A DNA stretch of 32,137 bases from Desulfurococcales archaeon (GTDB lineage: Archaea > Thermoproteota > Thermoprotei_A > Sulfolobales > AG1), in contig WANO01000068.1 of NCBI GenBank assembly GCA_015521765.1, positions 1-32,137 on the forward strand, given 5' to 3'. The number at the start of each line of letters is the position of its first letter. Positions within the stretch are counted from its first letter, which is position 1. Below, piece after piece: positions 23,823 through 31,365 of the stretch. Both the position numbers and the translations under genes were made by a program. The notes under the pieces are model-generated. The model made no database searches. It was not told the DNA's origin and saw only the letters and a list, made by a program, of their open reading frames with translations.

Positions 23823-25640
23823 TTATATGAGGTCCGTAGTGGCTCTATAGCCCGTGAGCACGCCAACGGTGTCTGCTCTATAGAGATCGGGCAACCTGCC
23901 ATAATCTTCGGTAAGGTGTTTAGGCATTAAGGCTATATCGAGGTCCCCGCTCATGATGAGGGATGCGATCTGCCTGTATGATGTGACAAGTATCCTTTTA
24001 ATTTTTGCTTCGCTAGCTATTCCTTGGAGCAGTGTGTTTAGTATTGATTCTGTGGCCTTTCTGCTGCATGTATCTTTTGGTGCGGAGGCCACGCTAATAA
24101 TGTCTCTCTCATCGAGGTCCTCCCTATATATTAGGGTGATCTCTTTCTTCACCCTATCGATCTTGTATTGATCGGGTATAGAATCGAGATCAAAGCCAAA
24201 CCTATAGCTCTCTGAAGACCCCATATAGGCTATAGAGATCTCGGAGCATAGGTAGCCCTCAAACACCGCTTTATCCAGAAGCCATCTGTATGTGGTGAAG
24301 CTATCCATATAAAGATCGAGGACACCACCACCGAAATCAAAGCGCGTATCTATAAACTCTCCACTCCTCAGCCTCCAGACCCTTGGAGGATACCTAAGAA
24401 ACCTAACGCCAACACTCTTCCCATACTCAAGGGACCCTCCCTCAAAGGATAGAGGTATAGTTATGTAGGTATCAGCGAAAGCAAGCCTACCCACCATATA
24501 GCTCTCAAACACCCAGGGAAGAACACGGAGAACACCGTCGGGACCCCTAACCAGTATGGATGGCACATGCGTAACCCTGCCCCTAGCACCCCTAGCCCTA
24601 AGCAGAAGTCTTGCTTTAAGCTCCATATCCTGGAGATGCTCCCTCCTCCCAAGCATTCTGTATAGCACATCCCTAAGGATCTGGGTCAGCGTGAAGAACG
24701 CAGATACAGGGTTTCCCGGAAGCCCTATAACGAGCTTTCCACCCACAACCCCTACCAGAAGGGGTTTGCCGGGCTTATACCTGATCCCCCTAACAATGAT
24801 CCTTCCATCCCGCTCAACAGCTCTATACACATAGTCCTCAGCACCAGCAGAGGTCCCCCCTGTAGTTATTATAGCGTCACACCTTCTAGATAGATCCAGA
24901 AGCCTAGAGGAGATGGCTTCCAGATCATCACCAACAACCCCAGCAACGTGGACATCGAAACCCATGTCGGCGAGGTATCTAGATAGCCCCCCAATATTGC
25001 TTTCATAGATCTTGCCTGGCCTATAGGGCTCGCCTATCTCCAGAAGCTCCCTTCCGGTGGCGAGGAGGCATATCCTCGGCTTCCTATACACCTTAACCCT
25101 CGACACGCCTAGGGATAATAGGGTTGAGACCAGCCTAGCATCAACCACATTGCCTTTCCCAGCTACTACCTCTCCTCTAGCTATATCTGATCCTGGATAG
25201 GCTATATGAGCCCCAGGCGGAGGGACCTCCCTAACAACAATATAGCCGTCGCCCTCCACATCAACAAGCTCTACCGGAACCACAATATCGGCGTTCCTAG
25301 GAAGCATAGCCCCTGTATCCACCTCAACGCATGTCCCCGGATCTATCTGGATGCCTGAGGCATCGTCACCTATTCTTATTCTACCCGATACCCTCAGGCG
25401 TTTTCGTATATCTGAAACAAGATCTATGTATCGCGCCGCGTAGCCGTCCATTAGGGAGATCCTGAATCTAGGAAGATCTACAGGAGAAACAATATCCTCA
25501 GCCAGAACCCTGCCGTAGGAGTTTATGGTATCGACATACTCAGTTTCTGGGGGCCCAACTATATTGAGGCTGAAGATTCTTGATAGGACTTCATCAATAT
25601 CTATGAGGCTTTCAACGGGTTTTCTGGGGGGTCTGCTCAT
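23823..25640 (-). CDS. moeA: Molybdopterin molybdenumtransferase MoeA fused to a binding-protein-like domain
   Basis: 605 aa. Residues about 1-410 are MoeA, which inserts molybdenum or tungsten into adenylylated molybdopterin. Seen: RISLMDGYAAR, TGAMLPRNADIVVPVE, the MPT-binding core ITTGGTSAGAEDYVYRAV, GIRYKPGKPLLVGVV and IGLPGNPVSAFFTL, then the beta-rich domain IV. Residues about 430-605 form a second domain (VLDLYMDSFTTYRWLLDKAV, then ISIAYMGSSESYR, and later VTSYRQIASLIMSGDLDIAL), which has the look of a periplasmic-binding-protein-like sensor fold. MoeA-PBP fusions are known in archaea, but this second half is divergent; it might sense the metal oxyanion or a cofactor. Monocistronic as far as can be seen. 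It may work with XdhC, encoded 5 kb away. Confidence 0.9.
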   Translation of the reverse strand: MSRPPRKPVESLIDIDEVLSRIFSLNIVGPPETEYVDTINSYGRVLAEDIVSPVDLPRFRISLMDGYAARYIDLVSDIRKRLRVSGRIRIGDDASGIQIDPGTCVEVDTGAMLPRNADIVVPVELVDVEGDGYIVVREVPPPGAHIAYPGSDIARGEVVAGKGNVVDARLVSTLLSLGVSRVKVYRKPRICLLATGRELLEIGEPYRPGKIYESNIGGLSRYLADMGFDVHVAGVVGDDLEAISSRLLDLSRRCDAIITTGGTSAGAEDYVYRAVERDGRIIVRGIRYKPGKPLLVGVVGGKLVIGLPGNPVSAFFTLTQILRDVLYRMLGRREHLQDMELKARLLLRARGARGRVTHVPSILVRGPDGVLRVLPWVFESYMVGRLAFADTYITIPLSFEGGSLEYGKSVGVRFLRYPPRVWRLRSGEFIDTRFDFGGGVLDLYMDSFTTYRWLLDKAVFEGYLCSEISIAYMGSSESYRFGFDLDSIPDQYKIDRVKKEITLIYREDLDERDIISVASAPKDTCSRKATESILNTLLQGIASEAKIKRILVTSYRQIASLIMSGDLDIALMPKHLTEDYGRLPDLYRADTVGVLTGYRATTDLI

Positions 25641-25762
25641 CTCGCTCGCCTAGAGGGAATTTTATAGGGTATTCGGGGTGTGGGCTGGATTGCTGGGGGA
25701 TGAGCTGGAGAAAAGATCTATTCTGAAGCCTAGCGCCGCGTGATTTGATCCCCGAGGACTCT

Positions 25763-27022
25763 CTATAGGTGGAATGGTAGTATAGTGTAGAGCTTTGCCG
25801 CGTTGATCATGTCGGACACAAGGATATATTCATCGGGTGCGTGAGCGGTCCCCAGTATCCCTGGGCCTATGGTGGCGGTTTCATAGCCTTTATAGACGTA
25901 GTATCTCATGTCGAGGCCGCCTATACATACTATCCTATTCGGCCTCCTACCAGTGATCTTGAGCATCGACTCCTCGATTGCGTTGAATATCTTCGCGTTT
26001 GGATCAACAACCACAGGCTCCATCTTCTGCACCATAGAGAGCTCAACATCTATACCTAGCCTCCTCGATGCCTCCTTAATGAACTCCTCGATCTCTCTCC
26101 AGGCCTTATCCACAGTCTCCTCGGGCACGAGCCTGCGATCGAAGCTGAATGAGAACTCTCCAGGAACCTGATTGATCTTTTCACCACCCCTAACCAGCCC
26201 GCCGAACATTATAGTTGGCTTGGCGCCCTCCGGAACATCAAACCTATAAGAGCTTCTCCTAGACTCTATGGATGGGGCAAGCTTACTGAAGATCTCTGAC
26301 GCAAGCTTAACTGCATTCTCAAAAGCATTAACCCCTAGCCAGTGTGTTGATGCATGAGCCGATTTACCCTTAACCCGAACAATACCCCATACAAGGCCTT
26401 TATGGCCTATATACACCTGATCTAGAGAGCTGGGCTCGGCTATAACAACGTATCTCCCCCTAACCAGGTTGTTGGATACAACATAACCTGTACCGGCTTC
26501 ACCACCGATCTCCTCGTCCGGAACGAACACAGCTTCAACACCGAAATCAAGCCTGTCTTGGTACTGTGCTAGAGCTGCTAGAGCCGTGGCTATGGATGCT
26601 ACTCCACCCTTCATGTCTGTTGCTCCCCTACCGAAGATCTTTCCGTCCTTTAGAACAGGCTTGAAGGGCTCGGTAACCCTCCATCCTGGGCCTCCGGGGA
26701 CAACATCGTAGTGCCCGTTCAGATGGAGCTTAATGTTGTTTTTATCCCCGATCGATGCCCTAACTATGTATCTGGGGTTCCCCCTGCCCTCCTCTGGGAC
26801 AACCTTATCTACATACTCCTGGGGGACCTCTATAATCTCCACATCTACTCCTTGCTCCTCGAGAAGCTCTCTTGATCTCTTTGCGAAGTCCCCGTATCTC
26901 TCTCCAGAGGGTGAGACTGTTGGTATGCTTAGGATCTCTTTTAGGAACCTGATCGAGAACTCCTCCAGGGATTCTACCCTGCGGGTGAGCTCATCCAGAT
27001 CTATTCTGCCCAAAGCATCCAC
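25763..27022 (-). CDS. M20-family metallopeptidase (ArgE/DapE/carboxypeptidase G2 group)
   Basis: 419 aa zinc-dependent amidohydrolase of the M20 family, which removes acyl groups from amino acids or cleaves C-terminal residues. Seen: HLNGHYDVVPGGPGW (His104 metal ligand, Asp106), GRGATDMKGGVAS (bridging Asp136), VPDEEIGGEAGTGY (general base Glu170 and ligand Glu171), VIAEPSS, the inserted dimerisation domain beginning KGKSAHASTHWLGVNAFE, and near the C-terminus LGTAHAPDEYI with the last metal His. Substrate specificity cannot be told: ArgE, DapE and peptidase roles are all possible. No lysine or arginine biosynthesis genes lie nearby. The start is the first codon of MDALGRIDLDEL at 27022. 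Confidence 0.9.
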   Translation of the reverse strand: MDALGRIDLDELTRRVESLEEFSIRFLKEILSIPTVSPSGERYGDFAKRSRELLEEQGVDVEIIEVPQEYVDKVVPEEGRGNPRYIVRASIGDKNNIKLHLNGHYDVVPGGPGWRVTEPFKPVLKDGKIFGRGATDMKGGVASIATALAALAQYQDRLDFGVEAVFVPDEEIGGEAGTGYVVSNNLVRGRYVVIAEPSSLDQVYIGHKGLVWGIVRVKGKSAHASTHWLGVNAFENAVKLASEIFSKLAPSIESRRSSYRFDVPEGAKPTIMFGGLVRGGEKINQVPGEFSFSFDRRLVPEETVDKAWREIEEFIKEASRRLGIDVELSMVQKMEPVVVDPNAKIFNAIEESMLKITGRRPNRIVCIGGLDMRYYVYKGYETATIGPGILGTAHAPDEYILVSDMINAAKLYTILPFHL

Positions 27023-27106
27023 CTAGATATTAGTGGTATCGTGAAATATATTATAATCCTAAGGAATACTCTATAACGGTGGGTTTGGGTCTAGACCGAT
27101 TTCTAC

Positions 27107-27180
27107 GGATCAATGATGTTAGGGGCCCTCACATGAGGGTAGCCTGAAATGTGATGAGGGGCCAAAGCTCTGAGTGATTC
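27107..27180 (+). ncRNA. C/D box sRNA candidate (2'-O-methylation guide)
   Basis: In the gap between two minus-strand genes, in order: 5' stem GGATCA (27107-27112), C box ATGATGT (27113-27119, one mismatch to RTGATGA), D' box CTGA (27144-27147), 3 nt, C' box GTGATGA (27151-27157, perfect), exactly 12 nt GGGGCCAAAGCT, D box CTGA (27170-27173), and TGATTC (27175-27180), which pairs with the 5' stem over 6 bp including one G-T. Archaeal guides have this order, a 12-nt C'-D spacing, a 3-nt D'-C' gap and a total near 60-70 nt. The C-D' spacer (24 nt) is longer than usual. The guide before D' ends in AGGGTAGC. Confidence 0.6.
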
Positions 27181-27196
27181 AGCAGCTACACACGAT

Positions 27197-28426
27197 CTAT
27201 CTGGCAGAAACCACACGATCACCAATAACAACGCTACGAACACTCTCCACACCACCGCGTTTAAGCAGATGGATTATCGGGTTCCTAACGCTCTCAATAT
27301 TGATCCATTTAGACGCAACACACATAAGCCTGGCCCTAGCACCCTCCCTGATCACGTTGCCCACACCGAAAAGCTCCCCTGGATAGACTGTGGCCATCTT
27401 GAGTATCTCGGCAGGCTCATACACCCACCCCTCCCTCCTGGATAGGTAGGCCAGTAGCTCCAGCTCCCTCCACAGGTCTGGCTTGATCCATCCACCGTTA
27501 TCGGTTCCAACCACAACCCTTATACCGCTTTCCCTGAGGCCCCTCAAGCTAACCACCCGGCCGCTGAACCATAGGGCGCTTCTCGGGCATATCGCCAAAT
27601 ACACCCCACGCTCGCTCAGGTATCTAAGCTCATCCACACCCAGGCTATACCCGTGGACGGCTAGCTTGAGCCTCTCTAGATCCTTAACCAGCTCGAAGTC
27701 CCCCTCCCCCCTAACGTCCTCGGTTTCAGCTATGTGTGACGCTATATAGATGCCGTTCTCCATGGATAGCTTGTCGAGCTTGATTAGCTGCTCCCTGCTG
27801 TAGTAGTGGGGCGAGGACAGAGCTATCCATAGGTTGCCGGCTCCATAGATCTTCTTGATCCTGGATAAATCCTCCGCTACCCCCTTAAGCCACTGCTCCG
27901 GATCGTGCTCGGGCCCCATGTACCGGGGCATATACATTGGCGTGTAGCTCACCAGATCAATCCTTCTAGAGGCATCAACACCGCTCAGGAAACCCCTCAA
28001 CCCACCCTCACGGAAATCGGCTACGGCTGAAACACCGCTCTCAAGACTTAGCTTGAGGAACGCATATATGTAGCTCTCTAGATTCCCGGCCTCTCTATCA
28101 AGGTAGATGTACTTTAGGCCGTATGGCTCGCCCACAAGCGAGTCTATATCGAGGTCGTAGCCTATCTCGGGGAAGCCTATATCTGCTGTGTGCGCATGCG
28201 AGTTTATGAGTGTTGGGGAAACTATGCCTGCTCTACAGTCTAGAAAAAATGTCTCGCCTCCCACTTCAGCACTATTTAGGGAGAAGGATCTTGATGCTAT
28301 ATACGATACTGCCCCGTTCTCGATAACTATGTATCTGCCCCTAACAGCCTCGAGGTCCTCCCCGATCAGTGCTATCCCGGAGTCTATAACTATCCTGCTG
28401 TATCTCTCGGGGGCCAATCCAGCCAT
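27197..28426 (-). CDS. Amidohydrolase (Atz/Trz, cytosine-deaminase-like superfamily)
   Basis: 409 aa TIM-barrel metal-dependent hydrolase. Seen: a small N-terminal beta domain (IVIENGAVSYIASR), the first metal motif NSHAHTAD (His77 and His79), SHIAETEDVRGEGDFE with the third metal His, LAVHGYSLG, and the Asp of VVGTDNGGWIKPDLW, then AEILKMATVYPGELFGVG and a closing beta segment. This ligand set fits mononuclear deaminases and chlorohydrolase-like enzymes (guanine, cytosine or S-adenosylhomocysteine deaminase type). The first metal motif is followed by a longer insert than usual. Substrate unknown. It is divergent from the helical protein gene at 28534. Confidence 0.85.
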   Translation of the reverse strand: MAGLAPERYSRIVIDSGIALIGEDLEAVRGRYIVIENGAVSYIASRSFSLNSAEVGGETFFLDCRAGIVSPTLINSHAHTADIGFPEIGYDLDIDSLVGEPYGLKYIYLDREAGNLESYIYAFLKLSLESGVSAVADFREGGLRGFLSGVDASRRIDLVSYTPMYMPRYMGPEHDPEQWLKGVAEDLSRIKKIYGAGNLWIALSSPHYYSREQLIKLDKLSMENGIYIASHIAETEDVRGEGDFELVKDLERLKLAVHGYSLGVDELRYLSERGVYLAICPRSALWFSGRVVSLRGLRESGIRVVVGTDNGGWIKPDLWRELELLAYLSRREGWVYEPAEILKMATVYPGELFGVGNVIREGARARLMCVASKWINIESVRNPIIHLLKRGGVESVRSVVIGDRVVSAR

Positions 28427-28505
28427 ACCAAGTGGTTTTATGTGGAGGTCTTTAATTAGAGTTTGTATCTGGGCTCTTAGCCTCTGCTGTAATCATTATA
28501 TATGG

Positions 28506-28514
28506 ATATATATA
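28506..28514 (+). promoter_or_regulatory. TATA box of the gene at 28534
   Basis: ATATATATAG lies about 20-28 nt before the GTG at 28534, the distance expected for a leaderless archaeal transcript. This supports the GTG start over the later ATG at 28552. Confidence 0.4.
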
Positions 28515-28533
28515 GTTATAGGGAATAATTAAT

Positions 28534-29067
28534 GTGAGTGAAGTGATCGGTATGCCAAGCGAGTATCCTAAGTATGGAACCATAGAGCACAACGTGCTGA
28601 TTGTTCTGGACGCGATGGAGATAACATCGATGATTCTCAACGAGCTATACCTCAAGGCCGCTTATCTAACTGATGATATGGAGATCAAGATAACCCTATA
28701 CTATCTAGCCAACGATGTGGATAAGCAGCGCAGGTTCCTATCTATGATCAGTAAGGAGTACTTCCTTATGAGGATAAACCTGGAGTCTGGGGAGTTCAAG
28801 AACTTGAGGGATTCTGTGGACTCTATGGTTTCTGAGATCAAGGAGTTCTACATCAGATCTATAAGGTCGAGTGACTTTAGGGAGATAATATATAATATAC
28901 TCAAGATCGAGAAGGAGCTGACATGGTTCATGGATGCTTTTGATCTGCTGATAGCTTCCCTCAACAGGATTAAGGTTGGTGAGTTCCTCAACATGCTCTC
29001 AAACGAGATTATGAGGGATCACAGGTCGAGGATAGAGATAATGGAGAAAATGTTAAAGCGCTTCTAG
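28534..29067 (+). CDS. All-helical protein of unknown function
   Basis: 177 aa, strongly helical, without transmembrane segments or signal peptide. It contains several Glu-rich helices (IEHNVLIVLDAMEITSMILNEL; LYYLANDVDKQRRFLSMISKEY; NILKIEKELTWFMDAFDLL; EIMRDHRSRIEIMEKMLKR). The pattern recalls ferritin-like four-helix bundles and has scattered E/H residues (EH near residue 19, RDH near 164), but no clear ExxH metal pair, so I do not assign that family. GTG 28534 suits a TATA box at 28506; ATG 28552 has GTGATC nearby and is an alternative. It lies 93 nt before the helicase on the same strand and could be expressed with it. Confidence 0.65.
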   Translation: MSEVIGMPSEYPKYGTIEHNVLIVLDAMEITSMILNELYLKAAYLTDDMEIKITLYYLANDVDKQRRFLSMISKEYFLMRINLESGEFKNLRDSVDSMVSEIKEFYIRSIRSSDFREIIYNILKIEKELTWFMDAFDLLIASLNRIKVGEFLNMLSNEIMRDHRSRIEIMEKMLKRF

Positions 29068-29160
29068 ATTCTATATATCTATATGGCTACACAGCGTATA
29101 GAGTTACAGGAGGATTCAATCGGTTGGCCCAACCATAGCTATGGCTAGAGATGATACTCG

Positions 29161-31308
29161 ATGGATCTGGAGTGCCCGTCGAAACCTATACCTCTAGAGA
29201 AGATTGATCTTCCAGCCAAGATAAGGGAGGAGCTGAAGCTTAGAGGATACAGCACTCTAACACCTCCCCAGGCAGAGGCTGTGGCTAGAGGTGTTTTGAG
29301 CGGAAAAAGCATGGTTGTTTCCGCACCAACAGCTAGCGGCAAAACCCTTATAGCCGAGATGGCGCTTATGAGGGCCTCTATGGGTGGCGGGATAGCTATA
29401 TATACATGCCCCCTGAAGGCTCTGGCCAACGAGAAGTTTGATGAGTTCTCTGGATGGAGCAGGAGGCTAGGGCTCAAGCTAGGGATAAGCACGGGAGACT
29501 TCGATGAGCCTGGAGAGAGCTTGAGTAGGTATGATGTTTTGATAACAACCTATGAGCGTTTGGACTCTATCTTTAGGCATAGGCCATCATGGATTGAGAG
29601 GGTTTCCCTCATAGTTATCGACGAGATCCATAGTGTGGGGGACCCCGATAGGGGGCCGATCATCGAGATGATTGTGGCTAGAGCCCTCAGGCTCGGGATC
29701 CAGGTTCTGGGTTTAAGCGCCACCATAGGCAACCCGGATGAGCTGGCTGAATGGTTGAGGGGTGAGGCTGTTATCTGTGATTGGCGTCCTGTGCCCCTTA
29801 TATATGGCTACTATGATCGTAGGGGGTCGAGGTTCGTCTTTGAAGACGGTAGGGTTGAGCGTGTTGTTGGGGACCCCTACATATATAGCTCTAGAGTAGC
29901 TATAGAGAGGGATTACCAGGTTCTCATCTTCTCTCAGTCCCGGAGAAACGCCGAGTCGCTGGCTAGGAGGATTGCTGAGTCTTTGGGTCTTTATGCCCAC
30001 TCTATATCCGGGGGTTTAGCTAGGGACCTCGTATCCGATCTGGAGAGTAGCGTGTCGTCGAGGATAGAGGTTGATAATCTTAAGCCCCTAGTATCTAGGG
30101 GTGTAGCGTTCCACCATGCAGGGCTCTCTCTGGAGGCTAGAAGGATTATTGAGCGCGGCTTTAGGGAGGGCTTGCTGAAGGTTGTAGTTTCAACACCAAC
30201 CCTCGCTGCTGGAGTGAATCTCCCTGCTAGGCGTGTCTTGATCACTACTATGAGGTATTCGGATGGCTACTACGAGCCTATATCGCTGATCGAGTTTAAG
30301 CAGATGGCTGGGCGGGCTGGCAGGCCTCAGTTCGATGAGTATGGTGAGGCCATTATTGTGGATCAGACGCCCTCCAAGGCTATAGAATATATTAGGGGGT
30401 CCCCTGAGCCTGTTGATTCGATGCTCAATAGCGAGAGGAGCCTGAGGATACATGTGCTATCTATACTGGCTTCTGGATATGCAAAGACCTTCTCCGAGGT
30501 TGAGGACTTCTTCTCCGACACCTTCTACGGTTTCAAAAGATCTTTTAGGGGCTTAAGGTCTGTTCTGTCCAGGGTGATCAATGATCTGTCTAGGATGGAG
30601 ATGATAGATAGGAGGAACTCAACAATCGAGGTCACCAGGCTTGGCAGAGTGGTTAGCATGCAGTACATAGATCCTTTAACAGCCCACAGAGCCCTCACCT
30701 ATCTCAGGGGTGAGGAGAGGGTTAAGGGTGATCTATGGTATCTCCACATGATCTGCCAGACGCCAGACTTCATTAGGAGCGGGAGTAGGAGGGGTGGATT
30801 CAAGAAGCTTGAGGATGAAGCAATCGAGCTGGCGGAGGCCGGCGAGCTTCCAGAGCCTCTGGGTGATGTAGACTTCGAGCTCTGGCTTCTTGCGTATAGA
30901 AACGCTAAGGCCCTGAAGCTATGGATAGATGAGTATGATGAGGACTCTATATATGAAATCACCGGCTTGATGCCCGGTGACTTGAGGTCTATGATTGAGA
31001 CAGCAACATGGATAGCCCACGCTATCCATGTTGTTTCCTCGATCTTTAAGGACCTCAGGCACCATTCCGAGTATCTATATAAGCTATCCATAAGGCTTGA
31101 GGAGGGTGTTAGGGAAGATCTTCTTGAACTGATCAAGCTTAAGGGTATAGGGAGGGTTAGGGCTAGGGCTCTATATGATGCTGGCTACCGATCTATCGAT
31201 GATCTCAGAAGAGCCGATCCCAGAGCGATCTTGAGGCTGAGGGGCTTTAATAGGAGGGTGGTTAAGGAGCTGTTTGCCCAGCTCGGTGTTGATGTTCGTG
31301 ATCTATAG
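29161..31308 (+). CDS. Ski2-like superfamily 2 DNA helicase, Hel308/Hjm type
   Basis: 715 aa ATP-dependent 3'-5' helicase of the Hel308 group, which works at stalled replication forks and in recombination. Seen in order: Q-motif region TPPQAEA (about 35-41), motif I APTASGKT (about 55-62), CPLKALANEK, motif II VIDEIHSVGD (about 152-161), motif III LSATIGNPDELAEWL, FHHAGL, motif V TPTLAAGVNLPARRV, motif VI QMAGRAGRP, then the winged-helix and ratchet helices, and a C-terminal HhH segment (LIKLKGIGRVRARALYDAGY). Length and domain order fit Hel308 rather than Brr2 or Lhr. No strong ribosome site stands before ATG 29161; it may be translated leaderless. Confidence 0.9.
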   Translation: MDLECPSKPIPLEKIDLPAKIREELKLRGYSTLTPPQAEAVARGVLSGKSMVVSAPTASGKTLIAEMALMRASMGGGIAIYTCPLKALANEKFDEFSGWSRRLGLKLGISTGDFDEPGESLSRYDVLITTYERLDSIFRHRPSWIERVSLIVIDEIHSVGDPDRGPIIEMIVARALRLGIQVLGLSATIGNPDELAEWLRGEAVICDWRPVPLIYGYYDRRGSRFVFEDGRVERVVGDPYIYSSRVAIERDYQVLIFSQSRRNAESLARRIAESLGLYAHSISGGLARDLVSDLESSVSSRIEVDNLKPLVSRGVAFHHAGLSLEARRIIERGFREGLLKVVVSTPTLAAGVNLPARRVLITTMRYSDGYYEPISLIEFKQMAGRAGRPQFDEYGEAIIVDQTPSKAIEYIRGSPEPVDSMLNSERSLRIHVLSILASGYAKTFSEVEDFFSDTFYGFKRSFRGLRSVLSRVINDLSRMEMIDRRNSTIEVTRLGRVVSMQYIDPLTAHRALTYLRGEERVKGDLWYLHMICQTPDFIRSGSRRGGFKKLEDEAIELAEAGELPEPLGDVDFELWLLAYRNAKALKLWIDEYDEDSIYEITGLMPGDLRSMIETATWIAHAIHVVSSIFKDLRHHSEYLYKLSIRLEEGVREDLLELIKLKGIGRVRARALYDAGYRSIDDLRRADPRAILRLRGFNRRVVKELFAQLGVDVRDL

Positions 31309-31321
31309 CTAACCTATAGCA

Positions 31322-31358
31322 ATTTATATAAGCTACCTATAGCATGGAAAGAAAGGAG
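31322..31358 (+). promoter_or_regulatory. TATA box and ribosome site of thi4
   Basis: The TATA-like ATTTATATA at 31322-31330 lies about 36 nt before ATG 31366, and AAGGAG at about 31353-31358 lies 7 nt before it. The upstream ATG at 31344 opens only a nine-codon frame ending at 31371-31373, overlapping the start. Confidence 0.5.
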
Positions 31359-31365
31359 AACCGAT

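Noticed and set aside
29068-29160. Small ORF after GGAGG at about 29116
   Set aside because: The following TTG frame stops after four codons; the rest is too short to support a gene.
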